Shown here: positions 6,897 through 13,907 of the stretch, piece after piece
How positions within the stretch are numbered: the first letter of the stretch is position 1
How the letters are laid out: each line of letters starts with the position of its first letter
NCBI GenBank assembly: GCA_029934775.1
Contig: JAOZLO010000031.1
Coordinates: 1 to 13,907 of the forward strand
Source: Desulfocapsaceae bacterium
GTDB taxonomy: Bacteria; Desulfobacterota; Desulfobulbia; Desulfobulbales; Desulfocapsaceae
Direction: 5' to 3'
DNA length: 13,907 bases
Notes under the pieces: generated by a model
Told to the model about the DNA's origin: nothing
Database searches by the model: none
Seen by the model: only the letters and a program-made list of their open reading frames with translations
Program-made: the position numbers and the translations under genes

Positions 6897-7823
6897 ATGA
6901 ATATAATTATATCCGGTTCTCTGGCATATGATAGAATTATGAATTTCTCAGAAAAATTTTCCGATCATATTCTCCCTGATAAAATCGATGATCTCAATGT
7001 CTGCTTCCAGGTTGATGGTGTAACTGAAAATTACGGTGGCACCGCGGGTAATATCGCTTATGCCATGAATCTCATGGGTGAATCCCCGACTCTTTCGGCC
7101 ACGATAGGCAGCGATAACCACAAATACTTTGAATGGCTTGATACAAACGATATCAGCAGGAAAGGCATAAGAGTAATCCCAGAAGAACTTACGGCTGGCG
7201 CATATATAACCACAGATATGACAAATAATCAGATAACCGGATTCAATCCCGGCGCCATGAAATACTCCTCCGAACTTGATTTTTCCGAACTCGATCCTGA
7301 AAAGACCCTCGTGCTCATATCCCCCGGCAACCTGGACGACATGATCAATTATTCGCTTCAATGTAAAGAAAAGGGTATCTCCTATATTTTTGACCCGGGC
7401 CAATCCCTGCCAATGCTGAAGGCTGAAGACCTTGTAGAGGTGATTACAGGATGTAAAATACTCATCGTAAACGACTATGAATTCAATCTGATCAGGGATA
7501 AAACCGGATTGGAGCGGGAAAATTTGCTGAACAGGGCAGCGACAACAATCATCACCTACGGTGAATCGGGCTCAAAAATATTCAATAAAGACGATGTACT
7601 TGAAATTCCCACCTACAGAGCCAGAAAGGTCCTGGATCCTACAGGCGCGGGTGACGCCTATCGAGGCGGACTGATCAGTGGCCTGATAAACGGTAAAGAC
7701 CTGAGTACTTGCGCCAGGCTGGGAAGTGCCTGCGCATCTTTTGCCGTTGAATGCAACGGTACTCAAGACTACACTTTCACCCGGGGAGAACTGGATGTGC
7801 GGATGAATAAGAATAAAATATAA
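6897..7823 (+). CDS. PfkB/ribokinase-family kinase, probably nucleoside or sugar kinase
   Basis: This cytoplasmic kinase transfers phosphate from ATP to a sugar or nucleoside hydroxyl. Its 308 residues carry the family signatures: a GGTAGN block at 47-52 (substrate side), a FDPGQS stretch at 165-170, VNDYE at 191-195, and the anion-hole/catalytic DPTGAGDAYRGG at 247-258, with Asp253 the likely base. The sequence resembles the branch that includes archaeal nucleoside kinases (MJ0406-like, often annotated adenosine kinase or 'carbohydrate kinase'), so adenosine or another nucleoside is a reasonable substrate. Ribose or fructose-type sugars are not excluded. The start ATG follows AAAAGG (6883-6888) with 8 bases of spacing. 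It lies 94 bp after the EamA gene and converges on the crotonase gene 28 bp away. Confidence 0.88.
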   Translation: MNIIISGSLAYDRIMNFSEKFSDHILPDKIDDLNVCFQVDGVTENYGGTAGNIAYAMNLMGESPTLSATIGSDNHKYFEWLDTNDISRKGIRVIPEELTAGAYITTDMTNNQITGFNPGAMKYSSELDFSELDPEKTLVLISPGNLDDMINYSLQCKEKGISYIFDPGQSLPMLKAEDLVEVITGCKILIVNDYEFNLIRDKTGLERENLLNRAATTIITYGESGSKIFNKDDVLEIPTYRARKVLDPTGAGDAYRGGLISGLINGKDLSTCARLGSACASFAVECNGTQDYTFTRGELDVRMNKNKI

Positions 7824-7851
7824 ACCATCACCTGTCGAGAAAACTGACGAT

Positions 7852-8631
7852 CTATTTTTCCTGCCAGACAGGGTTTCGTTTTTCAAAAAATGCGTTGACG
7901 CCCTCTTTCGCATCGTCTGTCGTGCATAAACGGGCAAAAGCTTCATTCATATAGGCAAACTGCTGCTCATAGTTCATATCTTCTGAATGATAGAAACTGG
8001 TTTTAGCAATCTGAACAGCTATGGGACTCTTTTTCGCCAGTTCTTCGGCCCACTCCATGGCCTGGGATTCAATTTCGTCACGGGGTACAATCTTGTTTAT
8101 TAAACCAAGGGCAAGGGCTTCAGGCGGTTTTATTAAATTTCCATAGAGTAGAAGCTCCAAAGCCTTTTTTCGACCAACACATCTTGCAACAGGGATAACG
8201 GGACCGACGCAATTGAGACCAACATTGATTGCGGTGAGCCCCATGCGCGCATTATCTGCGGCAATAACAAGATCTGCCGCCGCCACCAGTCCCATACCAT
8301 TTGCCGCAGCAACTCCATGAAGCTGCGCAATAACAGGTTTTTTCAGTTTGGAAATGGTAACCAGGGGAAGTTCCATTTTTTCAATCCACTGACGATATTC
8401 AATGGCAGTTTTTCCCTCAAGTTCATTCACATCAATCCCTACGCTGAAAGCCCTTCCAGCACCCCGTAGCAAAATGACTCTAACCTCTGGGTCTGAATCC
8501 AGCTCAAGAAGTGCCTGGGTCAGTTCGGCAGCCATCTTACTGCTGAAGGTATTCATATTTTCCGGTCGATTCAGGGTAAGAACTCCAACATGCGTTTCGG
8601 TTATTTCAACAATTACTTTTTCAAATTTCAT
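7852..8631 (-). CDS. Enoyl-CoA hydratase/isomerase-family (crotonase) protein, ECHDC3-like
   Basis: This is a crotonase-fold acyl-CoA-binding protein of 259 residues, the normal length. Oxyanion-hole blocks are visible: [10 protein letters not shown] at 59-68 and [16 protein letters not shown] at 105-120. The usual catalytic glutamates of enoyl-CoA hydratase are absent. Where hydratases have QPEIKLG this protein has LTAINVG (132-138), and the following PGAGGTQRL segment is replaced by a [10 protein letters not shown] stretch (141-150). The pattern NVGLxC...ALELLLYG and the ending [15 protein letters not shown] resemble mitochondrial ECHDC3-type proteins, whose reaction is unclear. Hydration is therefore doubtful; isomerase, thioesterase or another acyl-CoA chemistry is possible. 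ATG at 8631 follows AAGGA with about 9 bases spacing. It is divergent from fumarase and appears monocistronic. Confidence 0.9.
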   Translation of the reverse strand: MKFEKVIVEITETHVGVLTLNRPENMNTFSSKMAAELTQALLELDSDPEVRVILLRGAGRAFSVGIDVNELEGKTAIEYRQWIEKMELPLVTISKLKKPVIAQLHGVAAANGMGLVAAADLVIAADNARMGLTAINVGLNCVGPVIPVARCVGRKKALELLLYGNLIKPPEALALGLINKIVPRDEIESQAMEWAEELAKKSPIAVQIAKTSFYHSEDMNYEQQFAYMNEAFARLCTTDDAKEGVNAFFEKRNPVWQEK

Positions 8632-8730
8632 TACGATATTTCCTTTTTTCAGTGTCTTGCTTCATATTTTTCACAACTCACTATCCCTCAACAGGGTACT
8701 GAAGAGGGTCTCGTTTATCAAGGGAAATCC

Positions 8731-8759
8731 TTGGCCTTTAAAGCAGAATCAGGTAAAGT
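8731..8759 (+). promoter_or_regulatory. Candidate fumarase promoter
   Basis: TTGGCC (8731-8736) and TAAAGT (8754-8759), each four of six to consensus, are 17 bp apart and about 70 bp before the fumarase ATG. This is a modest match judged by eye; the 198-bp divergent gap shows nothing stronger. Confidence 0.2.
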
Positions 8760-8829
8760 AGTTCACTCTTTTTCTAGGAGGCTGTCCGAGACAAACAGTG
8801 AACAATATCATCACAAAGGAGCTACCCCA

Positions 8830-10446
8830 ATGGCCGAATTTACCTACCAACCTCCCTTCCCACTAGGGGAAGATACCACGACCTACAGAAAGATTGAAGG
8901 TTCTGAAAAATTTGTGACCACCGACCGGTTTGACGGGCAGGAAATTCTAAAAATAGACCCGGAAGGGCTGACAACCCTGGCAAATGTAGCTATGCGTGAT
9001 TTGTCCTTTATGTTACGCCCCGATCATAACAGGCAGGTGGCAAAAATTCTCGACGACCGGGACAGCTCAGATAACGAGAAAGGAGTTGCACTTGCTTTTC
9101 TTAAAAATGCTGAGATCTCCGCACAATTTGAACTGCCTCTCTGTCAGGATACCGGAACGGCAATCATCATGGGTAAAAAAGGCCAGAACGTATGGACTGG
9201 AGCCAGCGATCCAGAACTCCTCTCCAAAGGAGTTTTCAAAACCTATACAGAAGAAAATTTGCGTTATTCTCAGACCGTACCGCTTGATATGTACAGGGAA
9301 AAAAACAGTGGCACAAACCTGCCGGCCCAGATTGATCTCTACGCCACAGAGGGCAATGAATACACGTTCCTGTTCATTGCCAAGGGTGGAGGCAGCGCCA
9401 ACAAAACCTTCCTCTACCAGGAAACCAAGGCTCTGCTGAACCCTGAAAAGCTCGAAACCTTTATGATCGAAAAAATGAAAACCCTGGGTACCGCGGCTTG
9501 TCCTCCCTATCACCTTGCATTTGTCATTGGCGGAACCAGTGTCGAAACCAACCTGAAAACTTTGAAACTGGCCTCCACCAAATACCTGGACACTCTACCG
9601 ACAAGCGGCAATGAGCATGGTCGTGCCTTCCGTGACAGAAAACTTGAAAAAATAATGCAGACGGCTGCTCAGAATCTCGGCATTGGCGCACAATTTGGTG
9701 GAAAATACTTCACCCATGATATCCGCATCGTCAGGCTTCCACGGCACGGTGCTTCCTGCCCGGTAGGTATGGGTGTCTCCTGCTCCGCTGATCGAAATTT
9801 AAAGGCTAAAATAAACAAAGAGGGGTTATGGGTTGAAAAACTTGACAGTAATCCCGGGCAATTGATCCCTGAAAAGTACAGGGCCAGGGAGGCTGATGGC
9901 ATACGACTCAACCTGAACCAACCTATGAAAGAACTTCTTGCAGAGCTCACCAGACATCCAACGGGGACATCTCTACTGCTCACCGGCACCATCATAGTCG
10001 GTCGTGACATTGCCCATGCCAAATTTAAAGAACTGCTTGATGCGGGTAAACCACTGCCGGAATATCTCGCAAAACATCCCATTTATTATGCGGGTCCCGC
10101 CAAAACCCCACCGGGTAAACCTTCAGGTTCATTCGGCCCCACCACTGCCGGCCGTATGGACAGTTACGTGAATATCCTCCAGTCGAATGGAGGCTCAATG
10201 GTCATGATTGCCAAAGGTAACCGGTCACAACAGGTCACCGATGCCTGCAAAAAACATGGTGGTTTCTACCTCGGATCCATCGGCGGCCCAGCTGCTATTC
10301 TGGCGGAAGAGAACATCAAAAAAGTTGAATGTATCGACTACCCTGAACTGGGTATGGAGGCGGTATGGCAAATTGAGGTTGTTGATTTCCCCGCCTTTAT
10401 CCTGGTGGACGATAAGGGAAATGATTTTTTCTCCGAGCTGATGTGA
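8830..10446 (+). CDS. fumA: Fumarate hydratase, class I (iron-sulfur, single chain)
   Basis: This enzyme reversibly hydrates fumarate to L-malate using an oxygen-sensitive [4Fe-4S] cluster. The protein of 538 residues is a full single-chain class I fumarase, aligning by eye with E. coli FumA/FumB from [12 protein letters not shown] through [12 protein letters not shown]. The alpha-type part ([17 protein letters not shown] near 102-118) and the beta-type part ([52 protein letters not shown]) are both present. The three cluster cysteines are at the E. coli positions: Cys105, Cys224 and Cys318. The frame is open upstream to 8590, but the start is fixed at ATG 8830 by AAAGGAG (8815-8821) and by homology beginning there. 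It is probably monocistronic. Together with mdh it links fumarate to oxaloacetate. FumA and FumB cannot be told apart by sequence alone. Confidence 0.96.
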   Translation: MAEFTYQPPFPLGEDTTTYRKIEGSEKFVTTDRFDGQEILKIDPEGLTTLANVAMRDLSFMLRPDHNRQVAKILDDRDSSDNEKGVALAFLKNAEISAQFELPLCQDTGTAIIMGKKGQNVWTGASDPELLSKGVFKTYTEENLRYSQTVPLDMYREKNSGTNLPAQIDLYATEGNEYTFLFIAKGGGSANKTFLYQETKALLNPEKLETFMIEKMKTLGTAACPPYHLAFVIGGTSVETNLKTLKLASTKYLDTLPTSGNEHGRAFRDRKLEKIMQTAAQNLGIGAQFGGKYFTHDIRIVRLPRHGASCPVGMGVSCSADRNLKAKINKEGLWVEKLDSNPGQLIPEKYRAREADGIRLNLNQPMKELLAELTRHPTGTSLLLTGTIIVGRDIAHAKFKELLDAGKPLPEYLAKHPIYYAGPAKTPPGKPSGSFGPTTAGRMDSYVNILQSNGGSMVMIAKGNRSQQVTDACKKHGGFYLGSIGGPAAILAEENIKKVECIDYPELGMEAVWQIEVVDFPAFILVDDKGNDFFSELM

Positions 10447-10455
10447 AAGCAACAA

Positions 10456-10493
10456 ACAGACTGAAGGCTGTAGGCAAAAAACCTTCAGTCTGT
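10456..10493 (+). repeat. Hairpin repeat, copy 2, after fumarase
   Basis: Arms ACAGACTGAAGG (10456-10467) and CCTTCAGTCTGT (10482-10493) form a perfect 12-bp stem with a 14-nt loop ending in A6. It starts 9 bp after the fumarase stop and matches the element at the pxpC end (1034-1068). No T-run follows on the + strand, so it may act in transcript stability or as a weak terminator rather than a classical one. Confidence 0.75.
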
Positions 10494-10526
10494 AAATCCA
10501 GGTTGCGGGCATCATCCGCCTTAGTG

Positions 10527-10581
10527 CCTTACTCCGTAAAAGCTGTAACTCAATTCAGTACCCCCCTGAGGGGTATAAAAA
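10527..10581 (+). repeat. Two-hairpin dispersed repeat, copy B
   Basis: This has the same architecture as 5725-5780. The first hairpin is decayed (TTACTCC is followed by GTAAAAGC and TGTAA), while the second is better preserved: TACCCC at 10559-10564 and GGGGTA at 10570-10575, then an A-run. It lies in the gap between converging fumarase and transketolase-like genes. Confidence 0.55.
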
Positions 10582-10640
10582 ACAAGAACCGTGAAACAGT
10601 ATTGGAATCAGAAACTCAAGGATACCACCATGGCACTTAT

Positions 10641-10655
10641 ACCCCCTTGTGGGGT
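10641..10655 (-). terminator. Possible hairpin terminator of the transketolase-like gene
   Basis: ACCCC (10641-10645) and GGGGT (10651-10655) are 5 nt apart, directly after the stop codon of the minus-strand gene. It resembles the second hairpin of the two-hairpin repeats. No T-run follows on the minus strand, so it is only a candidate 3'-end structure. Confidence 0.3.
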
Positions 10656-10656
10656 G

Positions 10657-12543
10657 TTACATCATTGAACGTATCTTGCTCTTAATATCTTCAACGGCCA
10701 GGCCCTGGTGGGGAAGCTGTTCAGCTATGCCCCCATGGCCCAGTTTGCTGGTTCCCATAAGAGAGTATTTAGGGGTGAAACCTCGTTCAAGCAGCCAGGT
10801 TCCGTACCGTGACCCCAGACCCGTTTTAGTATTCTGGCTCTCAACCACCAGTGCAAAAGGACTCTGACCAACTCTCTCTACCATCTCCTCATCTATCACA
10901 TTGAGGGTCGGCTTATTCATCAGGCCAATGTTTATCCCTTCTGTTTTCAGTTGCTCCACCGCATCAAGACACCTGTAGACCATTTCACCATAGGTGACAA
11001 TTACACCATCGTTGCCTTCCCTGATGACTTCATCTTTACCGGGCACAAAAGAATAATTATCACCATACAGCCTCTCTCCTGCCTCTGTAAAAATAAATGG
11101 TGTAGCAGACCGGGTGGAAAACACAAATCGCAGACCGGCATCAGTGAAAATCTTCTTCAGCAGTCCCCGCAATTGACCTGCATCAGCTGGAAAATAGAGA
11201 CGGGTAAGGTCACTTTCGGCAAGTGCGTTATCGGCAAAAAAGTTATTAATACCAAAATGGCAGGTATTGTCGGCCATATCATCGATACCTGAATGGGAAA
11301 AGTGGGCAATAACATTGGCATCATTAAGACGGGCCATGGTAATTTCAGATACCACCATCTCAAGAAAAGCAGCAAAGGTTCCGAAAATACCAATCCTGCC
11401 TGGTTCGGAACCAAAGCCGGCAGCGACGGAATAGTTATTTCTCTCCATGATACCGCCGTTGACATACACTTCCGGATGTTTTTTTCTGATATGGTGCAGA
11501 CCGCAGGATCCTTCCAGATCTGAATCGACCACAAGTACCTTTGCAGCAGCATTTTCAATTTCATCGAGAATTTCACAGATTACCTTGCCAAAATCATCCC
11601 TCACTTTTGCTGTCTCAGAGCTGCTGCCGAGATACTCAACCTTAACTTTTTCAATCTTATAACTGGTCAATATATCTGAAGCAGCGCTTAAACCCCGCTC
11701 TTTGAGATAGTCAACCGCCAGGTCCACTGCAATAACATCATGGCCTTTGGGTGTTCCCTCAATACCGGCAACCCCTACCGCCATGAGCCTTTTATTAATG
11801 AGAGCTGAAGGGCCATCTGCAGACAATGCCCTGCGGATCCTGTCAAAAAGCTGTTCCAGATCCTCACCATCACCCTCATTGGCCTCAATGCCATGTCCCT
11901 GAAGGGTTTTAACAACATCATAGCCTTTCAAATATTTGCTGGGATGACCGGCAATAGTCACATCGTTGTCATCGATAAACAGCTTGACTTTCAAATCTCT
12001 TGCAACAGCATACCGTGCAGCTTCGGCATTATCTCCCTCCATCTGGGAACCGTCGCTGCCAAACATAACAACCGTTTTTTCAGGATCTGCTTCTGCAACA
12101 CCATTTACATAGCTCCAGAGATGTCCGAGCCTGCCGGATGAGAAAAAAACTCCGTTTTTCTCATCTCGCTCCGGGTGCCCGTAATATCCTTTATCATATT
12201 CCCGATAGTGAAGAAGTGACTCTGCCTCACGGTGACCATTCAGCACAGCCATCATATATTGGATAGCGACTCTATGCCCGGCCTCATCAAAATAGACAGG
12301 GTGAATGGTATCACTTCCCTTCATGAATCCGTCAACGACGAGAAGTTCAGGTACGATATCAAAGGCGCCGCCGGTATGACCACCCAACCCTTTGACATTG
12401 GCCAGTGCGGTAAAAAAAACCAGACTGTCCCGAACAACTGAGACATTATTTTTTAAAACCTGCAATTGCTCATCGGTCAACTTTTCCTGGCTTAAATCAA
12501 AATTCAGGGGAATATATTCATCCAAACGTATAGGAAAATTCAT
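10657..12543 (-). CDS. Transketolase-family thiamine-diphosphate enzyme (divergent)
   Basis: This cytoplasmic ThDP enzyme of 628 residues has the transketolase order: N-terminal ThDP domain, pyrimidine domain and C-terminal domain in one chain. From ATG 12543, conserved positions include His56 in GGHTGG, His90 in AGHR, GHPE at 122-125, the ThDP/Mg motif GSDG at 162-165 through DDND at 191-194 and GH at 199-200, the cofactor-activating Glu367 in IMERNNY, and pocket histidines His417 and His429. It departs from canonical transketolase where TGPLGQG becomes SGRLGHL (136-142), and around GLGEDGPTHQ, replaced by IDDMADNTCHFG. Substrates may therefore differ from xylulose-5-phosphate and ribose-5-phosphate. 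A GTG at 12561 would add six residues but has no Shine-Dalgarno sequence, whereas ATG 12543 has GGAG five bases upstream. It follows the NCS2 permease gene by 74 bp with no visible terminator, so co-transcription is possible. Confidence 0.88.
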   Translation of the reverse strand: MNFPIRLDEYIPLNFDLSQEKLTDEQLQVLKNNVSVVRDSLVFFTALANVKGLGGHTGGAFDIVPELLVVDGFMKGSDTIHPVYFDEAGHRVAIQYMMAVLNGHREAESLLHYREYDKGYYGHPERDEKNGVFFSSGRLGHLWSYVNGVAEADPEKTVVMFGSDGSQMEGDNAEAARYAVARDLKVKLFIDDNDVTIAGHPSKYLKGYDVVKTLQGHGIEANEGDGEDLEQLFDRIRRALSADGPSALINKRLMAVGVAGIEGTPKGHDVIAVDLAVDYLKERGLSAASDILTSYKIEKVKVEYLGSSSETAKVRDDFGKVICEILDEIENAAAKVLVVDSDLEGSCGLHHIRKKHPEVYVNGGIMERNNYSVAAGFGSEPGRIGIFGTFAAFLEMVVSEITMARLNDANVIAHFSHSGIDDMADNTCHFGINNFFADNALAESDLTRLYFPADAGQLRGLLKKIFTDAGLRFVFSTRSATPFIFTEAGERLYGDNYSFVPGKDEVIREGNDGVIVTYGEMVYRCLDAVEQLKTEGINIGLMNKPTLNVIDEEMVERVGQSPFALVVESQNTKTGLGSRYGTWLLERGFTPKYSLMGTSKLGHGGIAEQLPHQGLAVEDIKSKIRSMM

Positions 12544-12557
12544 TTTTTCTCCATTCT

Positions 12558-12570
12558 GCACTTTTAGTGC
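12558..12570. repeat. Small inverted repeat before the transketolase-like gene
   Basis: GCACT (12558-12562) and AGTGC (12566-12570) are separated by three bases, directly upstream of the gene's ribosome binding site. It could be a leader hairpin or a small operator; with 5-bp arms, chance cannot be excluded. Confidence 0.3.
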
Positions 12571-12617
12571 TTTAAAAAATTTCTCTCGTGAGATAATGCA
12601 TCCTTCAGGTTAAGTGA

Positions 12618-13907
12618 TCAGGAGCTCTGCTCTTTCTCTTCCGGCAAAATAAGATTCAAGAGTAAACCGAGAATCCCGGCAAGACCAATTTTTTCAATAG
12701 CAAATGATCCCGCAGTAAACTTCATGCCTCCGATACCACAAACAAGAATTACAGCAACTATAATCAAGTTTCTGGGTGTTGTAAGATCTTTACCCGATTT
12801 CACGAGGCTGTTTATACCCACAACAGTGATCATACCAAAAAGCAGAATCATGATCCCGCCCATTACAGGGGTTGGAATAGTAGCAAGCAGGGCTCCAATT
12901 TTTCCTACGAGAGAAAGAAGAATAGCAGCAATGGCAGCCCAGGTCATAATTGCAGGATTGTAGGCCTTAGTCAGTGCTACCGCCCCGGTCACTTCAGAAT
13001 AGGTTGTGTTTGGAGGACCACCAAGCATTGAAGCAATGGATGTCGCAATACCGTCTCCCAGCATGGTATTTTCAATGCCGGGATCCTTTACATAATCCTT
13101 ACCGGTTATGGAACCAACCGCAAGAACATCACCGAAATGTTCAATTGCGGGAGCAATAGCCACGGGCACAATAAACAAAACAGCCTCCCATTTCCACTCG
13201 GGCATCACAAAAGCAGGCATAACAAGCCATGCCTTATCAGCAAGAGGAGCAAAGGAGATCAGGGCAGGAGCGGTCCAATTCTGCAGCGTTCCGGGATCAA
13301 ACGATGCCTGCAGCGAAGCGGAGAATCCGGTTACGTCAAGAAAAAGGGATGCCACATATCCAGCAAAGATACCACAAAGAATAGGAATAAGCCTCATCCA
13401 GCCTTTCCCAAGCAAGGATACAAGTACCGTTGTGACAAGAGAGATTCCTGCTATGATCATGGCCGTTTTTTCTGGAACCAGCCATGCCGATCCATCCCCC
13501 GTACGTCCGGAGGCCATATGTACAGCAACCGGGGCCAGAACAAGACCTATAACCATAATAACAGGCCCGGTAACAACAGGAGGCAGGATCTTGTGAAGGA
13601 CGTCGGATCCGAAATACCGAATGGCAAAACTCAACACAATATAAAATCCACCGGCAGCAGCAAGACCACACATAGTGGCAGGAATTCCCCAGGTCTGCAC
13701 TCCATAAATAATCGGTGCTATAAAGGCAAAGGAGGATGCCAGAAATACCGGGACTTTTCCTTTGGTAATAATCTGAAAAACTAAAGTACCAAGCCCGGCG
13801 GTAAAGAGTGCCACGTTGGGGTCAAGACCTGTCAATATCGGCACAAGAACCAACGCACCAAAGGCGACAAACAGCATCTGTGCTCCGAGCAGACCATCAC
13901 CCAGTCT
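12618..13907 (-). CDS. Uracil/xanthine permease (NCS2 family), 5' end cut off
   Basis: This is an inner-membrane nucleobase importer, probably a proton symporter of the UraA/NCS2 type. The frame is open to the window edge: ten codons (RLGDGLLGAQ) precede the first Met at 13877 and match the usual start of the family core, so about 20 residues are missing. 429 residues are visible. Conserved features, numbered from that Met, are GALVLVPILTGLDP at 7-20, the substrate-helix motif AIEHFGD near 244-250 with Glu246 (the UraA EHxGH position, here Phe and Asp follow), and GGPPNTTYSEVTG at 286-298, close to the UraA signature. Many hydrophobic helices fit the 14-helix fold. Uracil, xanthine or another base cannot be separated by sequence alone. 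It ends 74 bp before the transketolase-like gene on the same strand. A link to salvage through gpt in this window is plausible. Confidence 0.9.
   Translation of the reverse strand, partial: RLGDGLLGAQMLFVAFGALVLVPILTGLDPNVALFTAGLGTLVFQIITKGKVPVFLASSFAFIAPIIYGVQTWGIPATMCGLAAAGGFYIVLSFAIRYFGSDVLHKILPPVVTGPVIMVIGLVLAPVAVHMASGRTGDGSAWLVPEKTAMIIAGISLVTTVLVSLLGKGWMRLIPILCGIFAGYVASLFLDVTGFSASLQASFDPGTLQNWTAPALISFAPLADKAWLVMPAFVMPEWKWEAVLFIVPVAIAPAIEHFGDVLAVGSITGKDYVKDPGIENTMLGDGIATSIASMLGGPPNTTYSEVTGAVALTKAYNPAIMTWAAIAAILLSLVGKIGALLATIPTPVMGGIMILLFGMITVVGINSLVKSGKDLTTPRNLIIVAVILVCGIGGMKFTAGSFAIEKIGLAGILGLLLNLILPEEKEQSS

Noticed and set aside
8775..8800. GGAGGCTGTCCGAGACA, reminiscent of an insertion-sequence end
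   Set aside because: No matching inverted end, transposase or target duplication is visible in the window, so it remains a single chance-level resemblance.
8590..8829. Extension of the fumarase frame 80 codons upstream
   Set aside because: The extension has no family similarity. ATG 8830 has AAAGGAG at good spacing and matches the normal fumarase N-terminus, and the extension would overlap the divergent crotonase start.
10447..10656. Classical Rho-independent terminator for fumarase
   Set aside because: The strong hairpin is followed by AAATCC, not a T-run; the A-tract is in the loop.
10443..10685. 80-codon plus-strand open frame after fumarase
   Set aside because: It consists of the hairpin repeats and runs into the antisense of the transketolase-like gene, with no ribosome binding site or recognisable domain.

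Overview
This window is an ordinary chromosomal stretch of central-metabolism, nucleotide-salvage and transport genes. It holds eleven protein genes, two of which run off the ends. I see no phage, plasmid, CRISPR, toxin-antitoxin or defence genes, and no tRNA or rRNA. The mid-range GC content, the single-chain class I [4Fe-4S] fumarase, the NAD-type malate dehydrogenase and the short intergenic palindromes fit a Gram-negative, probably anaerobic proteobacterium in the broad sense. A Desulfobacterota (Desulfobulbales-like sulfate reducer) is my best guess. That placement comes from remembered family resemblance and has only moderate weight.

Layout from left to right: the end of pxpC (5-oxoprolinase subunit C, + strand); mdh (+); a 296-bp repeat-rich gap between converging genes; a minus-strand operon read right to left as periplasmic amino-acid binding protein, permease, GlnQ ATPase and gpt (4729-5532, 3754-4713, 3027-3761, 2513-2998); a divergent 346-bp promoter gap; an EamA-type drug/metabolite transporter (+); a PfkB-family sugar/nucleoside kinase (+); a crotonase-fold protein (-) converging on it; class I fumarase (+), divergent from the crotonase; a 210-bp convergent gap with repeats; a divergent transketolase-like enzyme (-); and the 5'-truncated NCS2 uracil/xanthine permease (-).

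Several genes share metabolic themes. Fumarase and malate dehydrogenase catalyse successive steps, fumarate to malate to oxaloacetate. Gpt, the possible nucleoside kinase and the NCS2 permease all belong to nucleobase/nucleoside salvage. The only clear operon is the four-gene ABC-transporter/gpt unit.

The most unusual material is small. There are several families of short hairpin repeats and tandem repeats in the gaps, including one hairpin that supplies the pxpC stop codon and recurs after fumarase. The ABC permease has an extra N-terminal membrane segment and an extracytoplasmic domain. The crotonase-fold protein lacks both catalytic glutamates of hydratases. The transketolase-family enzyme has altered signature motifs. 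I did not find convincing evidence of a new multi-gene system here.
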